Shown here: one piece after another, positions 57,001-64,000 of the stretch
Numbering within the stretch: position 1 is the first letter of the stretch
Layout of the letters: each line of letters starts with the position of its first letter
From: Alteromonas stellipolaris
Lineage (GTDB): Bacteria > Pseudomonadota > Gammaproteobacteria > Enterobacterales > Alteromonadaceae
DNA: 64,000 nt
NCBI RefSeq assembly: GCF_001562115.1
Contig: NZ_CP013926.1
Coordinates: forward strand, 248,001 to 312,000
Direction: 5' to 3'
Program-made: the position numbers and the translations under genes
Notes under the pieces: model-generated
What the model saw: the letters and a program-made list of their open reading frames with translations, nothing else
What the model was told of the DNA's origin: nothing
Databases searched by the model: none

Positions 57001-58488
57001 GACGATACCTGCATCAGCAGTAGCCCAAAGCTATATAAATCTGGTGACTTAGTACGCATGTTAAGTGACGGTAATCTTCAGTTCATTGGCCGCATTGATG
57101 ACCAGGTCAAGATCAGAGGATATCGAATTGAATTGGGAGAGATTGAGTCTGTTTTATCCAGCCATAAGACCATTGTGTCAGCAGCGGTTGTCCTGAATCA
57201 GTCCTCAGAAGACAACGCACAATTGGTTGCTTACGTCGCAGTACGTAACGCTGACACAATAAGTCTGGAGAGCCTCAAAAGTGATTTAAGGCAGGCATTG
57301 CCTAGTTACATGGTGCCAGATCACTTTGTTGTATTAGGCAGTCTGCCTGTAACAACGAGCGGGAAGCTTGACCGAAGTGCCCTGCCAGCGCTTTTCGAGC
57401 GTCCAATCAATCCAACCTTTATGCCTGCGCGCACGGCATGGGAGGAGAAGGTTGCAGAGATCTGGGCTGCGCTCTTAGGTGGCAGTGCCACACGTTTGAG
57501 TATAACCAGCGACTTCTTCATTTCTGGGGGGCATTCCTTGTTAGTGATAAAGCTGCTCAATGAGATGAAAAAACGTTTTGATATAGACGTCACATTGGCC
57601 GAATTGTTTGAGGCCAGCAGCATTCAAAAGCAAGCTTTGCTAGCAGAGCGTAAACACAATTCGTGTAGTAAAGCGCATGAAGTGCAATCGTTTGAAGAGC
57701 AGAGCCTAGTAACACTGCAAGCAGGTGCATCAAATCAACGGTCTGTATTCTTGATACATCCAGTCGGAGGCAGTGTTGTTTGTTACGGCGAACTGGTTAG
57801 CAGGCTCTCTGACGATCTGCCTATTTACGGCATTCAGACACCACAGGATAGCTTTGAAAGTCTTACCGCGATGGCAGGTCACTATCTAGCGCTGATTCAA
57901 GCCAAGTGTCCTTCTGGGCAGATTCAGGTTGCAGGTTGGTCTATGGGTGGCGTTATCGCGCATGAAATCCAGAGGTTAGCGTATCTTCAAGGCGATATTG
58001 GCGTTGAAGTTGTCATGATCGATTCCTATCCGACAACCCACGATGGTGAGCTTACAGATGACCTGTCACTCATGTACACCATGGCAAATGAAATGGGTAT
58101 ATCGCTGTCACAGACGCAAATTGAACAAGCTAGGTTGAATGGTTCTAAAGCAGCGTTACAGCAGCTACATGCAGTGGCAGTAAGGCAGAGCCGACTTCCT
58201 GCTGATTTTGGTATTGAGACGTTTTATCAGCGTTTTAACGTGATAAGACAAAATCACACGCTGCTCAATCAACACAAAATGGAACAAAGTCCCGGACACA
58301 TTGTGCTTATCGCCTCTGATGACCAACCTTCACCACATGATTGGGAGGCCTATTGCGAAAGCCTTGAGACCACCGTTATCAGCAACAGCGATCACTTTAG
58401 TATCGTGACGTCACCCTATATCGAGCAGTTAGCAGAAGCGCTTGCTCGGCTACTCATTAACAGCACTCCATTGCAGTGTGCTAACTAA
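50998..58488 (+). CDS. Nonribosomal peptide synthetase, modules 3-4 (docking-C-A-T-C-A-T-TE)
   Basis: A 2,496-residue two-module NRPS that ends the assembly line. TubC-type docking domain residues 1-55; C3 with HHIAFDG near 210; A3 with YTSGSTGRPKG and NFDIFVEE near 744; carrier EMGGNSL near 1098; C4 with HHIASDG near 1297; A4 with YTSGSTGKPKG and FDASLKG near 1833; carrier ISGGHSL near 2177; type I thioesterase with GWSMGG near 2313, acid in MIDSYP and His in NSDHFSI. Hand-read codes: A3 D-I-E-S-I-G-S-V-T-K, near the Lys code DAESIGSVCK, so a basic residue; A4 D-A-K-N-I-S-A-V-N-K, not matching a code I know, the Lys at position 239 hinting at an acidic side chain. No epimerase domain is seen. 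The TE releases or cyclises the peptide. Confidence 0.95.
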   Translation: MKMQHIIEQCAQQGISITLEESGIGLTGDKHMLTPELLSLIKNNKEELTAYIQSFNNGATKADGSTIKAIDRGQTLPLSPTQENIWLANKVTGASADFNMPGACEVKGAFNFDAATFALNEIVRRHEILRTCYVNISGAPAQFIQQENRLAITRHDLTSVAPDIRADALIELLREDIKKPFDLELDLMLRASYIELERGENQRGVLLFNTHHIAFDGWSMEVLHSEFFELYHAFITGTPSRLPELSIQYADYASWQINLIESQVYQQQFAYWKKQLEDAPACHSLPLSYERPLEKQQEAAIVERKISAHTAKKLINLACAFKMTPFMLLHGALALVLARHSGSQDIVIGTPFANRQQPELASLIGFFVNTLVLRCNTNHQQLGEYLNHIKQIHVEAQSNQDVPFTKLVDTLKIARNPAYAPLFQVMLTTQNNFGVAQGEPTMALAGSTLSVLAPDAVSVSSAYDLDVNISLSEKGASVKFVYDIALFSYDNADELNLHLCQLLENLASHAETVPSDIPMSALTLLSEKETDKQFALLNGPKRAFDKSVCVQTVIEEQVAVCPDKIAVAFEGKRYTYQQLNEKANQLAHLLIEEFGVGPDTIVGVSMKRSCEQIVTVLAIMKAGGAYLPLDPDYPSDRLREMIADAGISLLVADERSSAALRLDSCCVLAFETCDFNNFPCTNIDPVSINLTSNNLAYVIYTSGSTGRPKGVMIEHRNLHHFLLNTRERYRIATSDNVLQFSTINFDIFVEEVFATLCSGATLTLRNEKCVSSLDDFCRFCKQNQITVVSLPTAFWHQLNAGRFKLNFNGLRLVILGGEALQPEAVTEYFEQVEDVELINSYGPTEATVTATSYHLYGEHVNKTVPIGEPNVNTSLFILDNQMGLVPTGSVGELYIGGNGLARGYLNQDALTSERFLPNPYFNSADELSSRRLYKTGDLVSCDGSGNLRFHGRLDDQVKIRGFRIELGEIENRLAQLPTVGMSMVMAPRGPGGKSLVAYVQSTHNVPDRYEYITSLKTELSSQLPDYMVPQTFVIVEQWPLTKNGKVDKKALAELRSDDVSSTFCAPQNDLQKSLLKIWSEALQIAPDKLSVTANFFEMGGNSLAAVKLVTTIKDQLHLDISVADIFKAQTICNLAGKLECSIPLNRAPITKAKREKQGMPLSFPQQRLHFIDKLQGSSAEYNMPAALEVTGTLDENATRMAFEAIVQRHEVLRTVFKESEEGVVQYIQEGVPFTLSRFDLSHYSKDLRDQKLQQLIENDAKAPFDLGQDIMLRASTILLAEGDANSPRQSILMFNMHHIASDGWSMDILVNEFLIHYHNVTTAQTRMLPALNIQYADFAVWQREWLKNDILEEQTRYWKQKLEGAPTLHSLPLDQVRPNKKQFDAGLITDSMPSDIGTALGCVAREFSMTPFMLLHSALALVLSRHSNSTDMVIGTPVANRLNPEVEHLIGFFANTLALRVNTDHESLADYLNQVRQVHLEAQKYQDLPFDFLIEQLRVPRDTAHSPLFQIMLTTGEKSTGREQAPLLDAIPGVQITPMASDNVVAKFDLSVHLDMDDNGVILRWIYDKSLFNATSISRLNTHLKNCLESLAAVSGFSENTPQLRDIAILSESEIQDLVTTAKGAFSTFPADMALHHYIEAYANETPDKTALLCCGQRLSFAQLNEKANKLAHYLIEENDVKPGQLIGLCTARSSDMAVGILSILKSGAAYVPLDPASPKSRRDYIVEDAKLELVLSQSKYVINRQFENVKAINFEAGQRQHLASHNPNVQLPQANSEQLAYVIYTSGSTGKPKGVCQSHKTLLSFCHEFEEQLSILNSSDESPWLWTSSYSFDASLKGLASLARGKAVVIATDDEAVNPAKLAKLMAENNVDVFNAVPQLLDLVVDELSSEPVNLISSGDTLSGKILNKLLNYTRTVGTKLLNAYGPTETGVNSSFALIEDQSVIGKATRNTELLILDSCERLVPQGAIGELHIGGEGLAIGYLHKSELTSEKFVSNPYYDDTCISSSPKLYKSGDLVRMLSDGNLQFIGRIDDQVKIRGYRIELGEIESVLSSHKTIVSAAVVLNQSSEDNAQLVAYVAVRNADTISLESLKSDLRQALPSYMVPDHFVVLGSLPVTTSGKLDRSALPALFERPINPTFMPARTAWEEKVAEIWAALLGGSATRLSITSDFFISGGHSLLVIKLLNEMKKRFDIDVTLAELFEASSIQKQALLAERKHNSCSKAHEVQSFEEQSLVTLQAGASNQRSVFLIHPVGGSVVCYGELVSRLSDDLPIYGIQTPQDSFESLTAMAGHYLALIQAKCPSGQIQVAGWSMGGVIAHEIQRLAYLQGDIGVEVVMIDSYPTTHDGELTDDLSLMYTMANEMGISLSQTQIEQARLNGSKAALQQLHAVAVRQSRLPADFGIETFYQRFNVIRQNHTLLNQHKMEQSPGHIVLIASDDQPSPHDWEAYCESLETTVISNSDHFSIVTSPYIEQLAEALARLLINSTPLQCAN

Positions 58489-58521
58489 CACAATCTCACT
58501 TTACCGATAAGGAAAAAAACT

Positions 58522-59574
58522 ATGAGCATTTCTATTAAACCAGCTGGAGTTGAATCGAATTTACCTAATCAGATTATTGGGAAAGAGTTGTTTCGGCAGA
58601 ACGATGTGTCTGAATCCGTTTTGTGTGAAGAAAGGGGTTTCCCTCTACTCCTTCGGTCCAACTCGAAAAGCACATCGCCAGCTCAGTGGATTGCACAGAA
58701 TCAGCAAAAGATTCAGCAATCGCTCAATCAATATGGTGCGTTATTGCTCAGAGACTTTCAGCTTTCAGACGAAAATGATTTCAGAGAAGCGGCCAATCAG
58801 TTTATCCCCACTATTGCTAAATACATGGAGGGAGCTACTCCTCGCACAGATTTAGGAAAAGGGACGTATACTTCAACGGAGTTTCCTAACGAATTAAGTA
58901 TTGCGCAGCACAATGAGTTGTCTTACGTAACGCAATGGCCTATGAAAATTGCGTTTTGTTGTCTCGTTGCGCCAGAGCAAGGCGGGGCGACGCCCATTGC
59001 TGATGTCCGCCAGGTTTTAGCATTTATAGACAAAGATGTTCGCGATAAGTTTGACGCACTGGGTTGGACACTGGTACGAAATTTTGGAAATGGATTAGGC
59101 CCAACCTGGCAAAAATCATTTAATACTCACGATATCGAAGAGGTTAAAGCGTATTGCCAACGCGCAGAAATCGATCTTGAGGTAATCAGTGAGTATCAAA
59201 TCAGAACGCGCCAAACCCGACCGGCTATTCGCAGGCATATTCATACAAACGAGCAAGTCTGGTTCAATCACGCCGCGTTTTGGCACCCTTCAAGCCTCTG
59301 CCCAATTATCCGTAAAGAGCTCGTGTCACAATTTGGGGAAGATGCCCTCACTTACAACACTCTTTATGGAGACGGGTCTGTTATTGAAGATGAGGTGATA
59401 ACGCATATCAACGAGGCATATGACAAAGCGACAGTGTCATTCCCATGGAATAAGGGAGACTTGATGTTGATGGATAATATGCTGGTGTCCCACGGGCGGG
59501 CCCCATTCGAGGGGCAGAGACGTATTGTTGTATCAATGGGTGACCCTGTGAACAGCGAAGCTAGCATGTCATAA
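58522..59574 (+). CDS. SyrP/TauD-like Fe(II)/2-oxoglutarate hydroxylase
   Basis: A 350-residue non-heme iron oxygenase of the TauD/TfdA superfamily, in the branch that includes SyrP, which hydroxylates carrier-bound aspartate in syringomycin synthesis. The iron motif is QHNELSYVTQWP (HxE), the distal His is in MLVSHGRAPFEGQRR, whose Arg binds 2-oxoglutarate, and the CCLVAPEQGGATPIADV stretch is typical. It lies 33 bp after the NRPS, so it probably beta-hydroxylates one building block, likely on a carrier domain. Which residue is unknown. GATAAGGA precedes the ATG. Confidence 0.9.
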   Translation: MSISIKPAGVESNLPNQIIGKELFRQNDVSESVLCEERGFPLLLRSNSKSTSPAQWIAQNQQKIQQSLNQYGALLLRDFQLSDENDFREAANQFIPTIAKYMEGATPRTDLGKGTYTSTEFPNELSIAQHNELSYVTQWPMKIAFCCLVAPEQGGATPIADVRQVLAFIDKDVRDKFDALGWTLVRNFGNGLGPTWQKSFNTHDIEEVKAYCQRAEIDLEVISEYQIRTRQTRPAIRRHIHTNEQVWFNHAAFWHPSSLCPIIRKELVSQFGEDALTYNTLYGDGSVIEDEVITHINEAYDKATVSFPWNKGDLMLMDNMLVSHGRAPFEGQRRIVVSMGDPVNSEASMS

Positions 59575-59619
59575 CCTCAGTTGCTTTTACTTTTAAGCCT
59601 AAAAATCAGAGAAACAATT

Positions 59620-61233
59620 ATGTTATTTTTCTTCTTAAAAAAATTCAAAGGGATCATGCTTATCTCAGGTCTTCTGAGCGTTTTCACTGCGGCGGCGTCT
59701 CTAGGCCTGTTTCATGTGGTGGGCGAGTATGGTGAACAAGGCTTTTCGTTAACGACGGGTGGTATTTATCTTGGACTGCTAACCTTTTTGTTATGCAGTT
59801 CTATGCTCGCCAGCTATGCGCTGTCGTTTTTTACTTCACGTTCTATACACGGTGTGAGGCACTCGCTGGTAACCCGGATCTTAGGGAGTAAATTCACAAC
59901 CTTAGAGAAAGCCGGTCGTTCGAGGCTATATAACGTCTTAACCAATGATGTGAATGCAATATCTAATGCACTGGCGGAAATGCCTGCCTTTATCTATAAC
60001 GCGCTGTTGATGATAGCGTGTTTTGGGTATCTGATTTACCTGTCACCAATTGTTTTTGCCATAGTGATATCTACCGTCGTTGTTGCAGGTGTGTTCACCA
60101 GCGTCATTATGAAGCGCATCAGCAAGGATGCTTTTGCGCTACGCAGTCGGCAGGATGAGGTTTTTGAAGGCTATAAGGGGCTGCTGGAGGGGTCTAAACA
60201 ACTCGCGTTAAGTTCCTTCAGGAAAAAGCACTATTTGGCCAACGTATTAAACCCACAGTTGGATAATCTAAAGGAAAGTGAGCGACGCTACGGTTTTTCT
60301 TGGGATATCAACCGCAATATCAGTCAGTCTTTAATCTTTTTGGTTCTTGGGGCTGTCATTATTGTTAGCCAAACGATGCAATCCAGCCACTTGGTAATGA
60401 GCTATTTGCTCATTTTAACCTACCTTGCCGGCCCTTTTGGGTATGTAATGGGGCTGTGGCAATCAATTATCAGAGCAAAAGTGTCACTACAGAAGATAGA
60501 AAGCTTACAGCTCGATGATCAAATGTATTCTAATTGTGAGATTAGTCATGAGCAACCTGATATGCACTGGGATTGTATTCATTTTGCAGATATCGGGTTC
60601 AAATACACGGAAAGTGCAGAACAATTTACTTTGGAGCGGATTAACTTTTCCCTGAAAAAGGGAGAGGTAGTTTTTGTCACAGGCGGCAATGGCAGTGGTA
60701 AGTCAACTTTCATGCACATATTGTTAGGGTTGTACAAGCCCACGTCCGGTCAAATATTGTTGGATGGTGAGCCCGTAACAGAGGCTACTATTTCGCAGTA
60801 TATGAACAAAATGGCTATCGTTTTGCCGGACTTTTACTTATACAAGTCTTTGGTAGGGAAAAACGGGCAAGAAGTTGATCGAGAAAAGGTCAATGACATG
60901 TTGCGGCGTTTCGATTTAGATCAGAAAGTAGTGCTGGATGAATATGGTTATGAGTCCGTTTCATTTTCTATGGGACAAAGAAAACGTCTAGCCCTGATTT
61001 CTGCCATTTTAGAAGACAAAGAGATATATGTTTTGGATGAATGGGCTGCTGATCAGGATCCTCACTTCAGACATGTTTTCTATACACAAATTATTCCTTG
61101 GTTAAAAAGTCAGGGAAAAACTATTGTCGCTGTCACACATGACGATAAGTATTTTGATTGCGCTGATCACCAAATTAAGTTCGACCTGGGTAACATGGAA
61201 GAAGTAAACCGCCAACTAACCTCTGCAGCGTAA
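59620..61233 (+). CDS. Cyclic-peptide-type ABC exporter (PvdE/SyrD-like)
   Basis: A 537-residue half-size ABC exporter with fused membrane and nucleotide-binding domains. Six transmembrane helices are expected in residues 1-290. The ATPase has Walker A VTGGNGSGKSTF, a variant signature SFSMGQRKRLAL, Walker B with EIYVLDEWAADQDPHFRHVFY (in parts) and the H-loop VAVTHDDKYF. LDEWAADQDP is characteristic of the PvdE/cyclic-peptide exporter family, which moves peptide precursors to the periplasm. I start at the ATG at 59620; a TTG at 59581 is open in frame. It is the last gene of the NRPS operon, followed by a strong terminator. Confidence 0.93.
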   Translation: MLFFFLKKFKGIMLISGLLSVFTAAASLGLFHVVGEYGEQGFSLTTGGIYLGLLTFLLCSSMLASYALSFFTSRSIHGVRHSLVTRILGSKFTTLEKAGRSRLYNVLTNDVNAISNALAEMPAFIYNALLMIACFGYLIYLSPIVFAIVISTVVVAGVFTSVIMKRISKDAFALRSRQDEVFEGYKGLLEGSKQLALSSFRKKHYLANVLNPQLDNLKESERRYGFSWDINRNISQSLIFLVLGAVIIVSQTMQSSHLVMSYLLILTYLAGPFGYVMGLWQSIIRAKVSLQKIESLQLDDQMYSNCEISHEQPDMHWDCIHFADIGFKYTESAEQFTLERINFSLKKGEVVFVTGGNGSGKSTFMHILLGLYKPTSGQILLDGEPVTEATISQYMNKMAIVLPDFYLYKSLVGKNGQEVDREKVNDMLRRFDLDQKVVLDEYGYESVSFSMGQRKRLALISAILEDKEIYVLDEWAADQDPHFRHVFYTQIIPWLKSQGKTIVAVTHDDKYFDCADHQIKFDLGNMEEVNRQLTSAA

Positions 61234-61256
61234 CAACGCTAACGCAAACCTGGCTT

Positions 61257-61287
61257 GGCATCGAACTGAATGTTCGATGCCTTTTTT
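61257..61287 (+). terminator. Rho-independent terminator of the NRPS operon
   Basis: Ten-base perfect arms GGCATCGAAC / GTTCGATGCC around TGAAT, followed by six T. It lies 24 bp after the exporter stop and ends the biosynthetic operon. Confidence 0.95.
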
Positions 61288-61692
61288 GCGGTGTTACTGG
61301 TATTTTGTCTTTACCAACATGCCCTCTACATGACAGACACCTTTGTAAATTTAAATACACATAGCGGAGTTTGATAGACTGTTCAATTTCCGTTTTGTCA
61401 CAAATGGCTTAAGATCGAAGTAACGATCAGGCAACACCCTCACCATTATTGATAGGCGCGATTTATGGACGACTTAATTGCCTAAATGGTTAAAGTAATA
61501 GTTTTACTCACTCGGTTTGTTTTTTTTCACTACCATAGTTCAAAGCGCGTTGCTGATCAGACAAATTTAGAGGAATATTGATATAAGAAATCTCTTATCG
61601 ACAAATAAAGGAAGATACGGCAGCATAACTTAAAAAATGAACAGTTGAACGCACGCGTTTGGTTGGAATTTGTATGAACAAGGAAGAATGGG
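61288..61692. other. Noncoding region before the DUF3857 gene
   Basis: About 400 bp without a supported gene. It separates the NRPS operon terminator from the next gene and should hold that gene's promoter. A 24-codon ORF at 61674 overlaps the DUF3857 start in another frame and was rejected. No operator or repeat was recognised. Confidence 0.5.
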
Positions 61693-63885
61693 ATGGCAGT
61701 ATATATCCGAGTGTTCGTTATCTTTTTGAGTTTCTTAGTGATAACTAACGCAAGTGCAGAATCGACTAGTATTGGTCCCGACGTCGAGACCTTATTAGCA
61801 CTTAAAACAGACGCTATAGAATATGCAGAGAGCGGGGCAGTAATACTCAGTCGCAAAACCGAAATTACGGTTGACGAGCAACGCTTAGAGTCTACCAAAT
61901 ATTACCGCGCTATCTATATTGCAAGCGAAGAAGCGGTATCTGACTATTCAAAATTAGTTAACTCGTTCAATGCTTATTACCATACTAGTAGTATCGATTT
62001 TGCTCGGGTAATTGCTGCTGATGGTCAAATTTTCAATATGCAAGACGATGCTATCTCTGAGGTGGCAGCGAATAACGACGATTACCTTGATGATATGAAG
62101 CGAATTGAGTTCGCTGTGCCTCAGTTAAAAGTGGGTAATATTATCGAGTACCAAATTAACGAAAAGCAGACCAAAGCGATTATCGATGGTGAATGGTTCA
62201 CCGGCATTCGCTTTAACCACGTAAAGTTTTTGCCGCAGAAAAACTGGGTGCGAATCGATCCTATTCTGACCTCGTTAACAATACTCACTATTCCAAATTC
62301 CGTTGATTTATATATCGAAAGTCGAAACACTGATTTGTCTCCGCTTGTGACGAAAAGTGGAAGCACAACGCAATACGAGTGGAAAATGGATAAGTTAGAA
62401 GGTATTGAAATTGAGTCTGGCATGCCGCCAATCGATGAAACCTTACCCCTCGTTTACGTCTCTACTATGAACAATTGGAAAACAGTAGATGATTGGTACT
62501 GGGACTTATTCAAGCCAAGCCTGATGCCAGCAGATAATGTTACCGCGTTAGCGAATGAACTGTTCAGTGGCCAAGATACCCAGACCGGCAAAGTAAAAGC
62601 GGTGTTTGATTACATGCAAAAAAATGTTCGTTATATAGGTGCGCATGTTAACCGTGGAGGCTACCAACCTCATACTGCACAAGAAGTGCTACAGAACGCC
62701 TACGGCGATTGTAAAGACCAAACCACTCTTATTGTTGCTCTGCTCAACGAAGCCGGTATTAAAGCATCGCCAGCGTTAGTTAATACTTACAACGGAAGTG
62801 TTGTATTTGATGATTTACCAGCACTTAACTTTAACCATATGATCACCTACGTGACCACGGATGAAGGTAGTTATTGGCTAGATACTAGTGGTCAAACGGG
62901 CACTTTCCCGGGATTGAGCGCCATGCTTGGGGGCAAACGTACATTCGTGATAACTGGCAACGCGGGTCAGCTCGTGGAAGTTCCCCATGTTGACCCTGAA
63001 GAGAATGTGGCAAAAGTGGCGGTTGATTATTCACTGAATGATTCTGCATTAAGCGCATCAGTGAAGATGAGTTTTGACGGTCAAGTGGAAACGAATCTTC
63101 GAAATTATTATCAATTTTCGCCAGAAAAGCGCGCTGTAGTAGAGCAACTTCTGTCGCCATTTGTTCACGATAATCGAGTAACGTCGTTTACAGCAACTGA
63201 TCCTGCAGACTCTGCCACACCTTTTGAAATAGAAGGGAAGTTTGTAGATTTACTTTCTATTACCGAAGACATTTCTCGTTTTCATTACAGCATGAACTAT
63301 GCGCAAATTTTAAAAGTCTTTACCGGTTTTTCTATCATGGAACCTGTATCTGAGCGTGCTCAAGACCTATATATACAAATACCCATTACGGTAGAACTTT
63401 TTATTACTTATCCAGCCCCTTGGTCAGATGCAGAACTAGTGCAAAATGGGCCTGCCAGTAATTATCAAAACCCATTTTTTGAAATTACACATACTGCGCA
63501 GCCTAGTGACAACGAGGTAACAAGTACCTCAAAGTTTGTACTGTATGCGCAAACCATACCGGTTGAAGAATATGCGGCCTTTTTTAATGCTATTGATGCC
63601 TTTCAAAAAGGCAGCGAGAGTATGTTCGTCTATGACAAGGTGATGGCAACATCACCGCAAAGCCACGAAGCGTTATCGATAGAAGAGCAAATAGCGCACT
63701 CGCGAGCCTTACTTGATAGTGGGCGCTTTGACGAGGCGTTGGAATATGTTACCGAACTTGCTAATGGCAACAAAGATAATGGGGAAGTGCAGTTTTTACT
63801 GGGTATTGTGCATGGTTTCAATGGCAAAGACGCGCTGTCTGAAGCGGCGTTCGAGCGTGCTGAATCGCTTGGCTATCAGTATTAG
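61693..63885 (+). CDS. Exported DUF3857/transglutaminase-like protein with C-terminal TPR-like repeats
   Basis: A 730-residue protein with a Sec signal peptide (VFVIFLSFLVITNASA). Residues about 50-220 are a DUF3857 domain (YYRAIYIASEEAVSDYSKLV). Residues about 275-400 are a transglutaminase-core fold with the catalytic Cys in NAYGDCKDQTTLIVALL, the His in FNHMITYV and the Asp in YWLDTSGQT. The last 60 residues look like TPR helices (SRALLDSGRFDEALEYVTEL; NGEVQFLLGIVHGFNG). Likely periplasmic; possibly a peptidase or amide-modifying enzyme, substrate unknown. AAGGAAG six bases upstream supports the ATG. A lipoprotein gene follows 18 bp later. Confidence 0.87.
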   Translation: MAVYIRVFVIFLSFLVITNASAESTSIGPDVETLLALKTDAIEYAESGAVILSRKTEITVDEQRLESTKYYRAIYIASEEAVSDYSKLVNSFNAYYHTSSIDFARVIAADGQIFNMQDDAISEVAANNDDYLDDMKRIEFAVPQLKVGNIIEYQINEKQTKAIIDGEWFTGIRFNHVKFLPQKNWVRIDPILTSLTILTIPNSVDLYIESRNTDLSPLVTKSGSTTQYEWKMDKLEGIEIESGMPPIDETLPLVYVSTMNNWKTVDDWYWDLFKPSLMPADNVTALANELFSGQDTQTGKVKAVFDYMQKNVRYIGAHVNRGGYQPHTAQEVLQNAYGDCKDQTTLIVALLNEAGIKASPALVNTYNGSVVFDDLPALNFNHMITYVTTDEGSYWLDTSGQTGTFPGLSAMLGGKRTFVITGNAGQLVEVPHVDPEENVAKVAVDYSLNDSALSASVKMSFDGQVETNLRNYYQFSPEKRAVVEQLLSPFVHDNRVTSFTATDPADSATPFEIEGKFVDLLSITEDISRFHYSMNYAQILKVFTGFSIMEPVSERAQDLYIQIPITVELFITYPAPWSDAELVQNGPASNYQNPFFEITHTAQPSDNEVTSTSKFVLYAQTIPVEEYAAFFNAIDAFQKGSESMFVYDKVMATSPQSHEALSIEEQIAHSRALLDSGRFDEALEYVTELANGNKDNGEVQFLLGIVHGFNGKDALSEAAFERAESLGYQY

Positions 63886-63903
63886 TACATAAAGGATTAT
63901 TAG

Positions 63904-64000
63904 ATGATGTTTTACCGAATTGTACTACTTGCTGGTGCGATATTACTGAGCGGCTGTGAGTCTACTTCAACCCAAAATGTAAATGCCTCGCCTGAACTCG
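63904..64000 (+). CDS. Lipoprotein, N-terminal fragment cut by the window edge
   Basis: Thirty-two codons are visible. The product starts MMFYRIVLLAGAILLSGCES, a type II signal peptide with lipobox LSGC (Cys at residue 18), then a Ser/Thr/Asn-rich linker. AAGGA lies seven bases upstream. It is 18 bp downstream of the DUF3857 gene and probably in the same operon. The function cannot be told from this fragment. Confidence 0.75.
   Translation, partial: MMFYRIVLLAGAILLSGCESTSTQNVNASPEL

Noticed and set aside
61674..61748. 24-codon ORF overlapping the DUF3857 start
   Set aside because: Overlaps the well-supported start in another frame and shows no features.
1..64000. CRISPR arrays, tRNA or rRNA genes, insertion sequences, prophage genes
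   Set aside because: None was seen on reading; the only recombinase gene is xerC in its normal chromosomal setting.

Overview
The window looks like a chromosomal segment of a marine gammaproteobacterium, most likely Alteromonas or a close relative of the Alteromonadales. This rests on the protein families and their order (uvrD, cysE, xerC-DUF484-dapF-lysA-lptM, rraA, ubiX-mpl, fbp-ppa, uvrA-MFS, ssb) and on the moderate GC content. It is an inference; no rRNA or other marker is present.

1-24 kb is mostly housekeeping. It holds uvrD with a perfect LexA box, cysE, a leftward operon ending in dapF/DUF484/xerC/HAD phosphatase and fed by lptM-lysA, a glycosyltransferase plus PAP2 phosphatase pair, rraA, an exported S1/P1 nuclease, ubiX-mpl, fbp, ppa, a 2OG oxygenase/thioesterase pair, an Hsp70-like protein, uvrA, a YajR-type MFS transporter, a HAD phosphatase and a lipoprotein hydrolase. 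The 371-bp gap at 25.0-25.4 kb is unusual: nine GATC sites, one perfect and two near-perfect DnaA boxes, an IHF-like site and two hairpins. It resembles oriC or a DnaA-control locus.

25.4-31.9 kb is a galactose unit: a LacI/GalR-type repressor, divergent galM, galT, galK and a vSGLT-like Na+/galactose symporter, with two LacI-type operator-like palindromes. It lies between the uvrA-MFS side and ssb (32.2 kb).

32.9-61.3 kb is a secondary-metabolite region. Rightward, three NRPS genes joined by ATGA overlaps encode four modules: C-A-T, then (docking)C-A-T, then (docking)C-A-T-C-A-T-TE. They are followed by a SyrP/TauD-like hydroxylase, a PvdE-type peptide exporter and a strong terminator. The hand-derived A-domain codes suggest Gln, Gln, a basic residue (Lys-like) and an unassigned, possibly acidic residue. 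Leftward lie a CadC/ToxR-like membrane regulator with a TolB-type propeller, and an operon of a small secreted peptide, an RND adaptor, an RND pump, a type II thioesterase and a Sfp/EntD phosphopantetheinyl transferase. At the left edge of this region is a separate small unit: a 36-codon ORF with a strong ribosome-binding site, followed by a HEAT-repeat protein and a cupin-like protein, neither of recognised function. This is the best candidate for an undescribed system, possibly a ribosomal peptide with its maturation proteins.

61.7-64 kb returns to ordinary genes: an exported DUF3857/transglutaminase protein and the start of a lipoprotein gene cut by the window edge.
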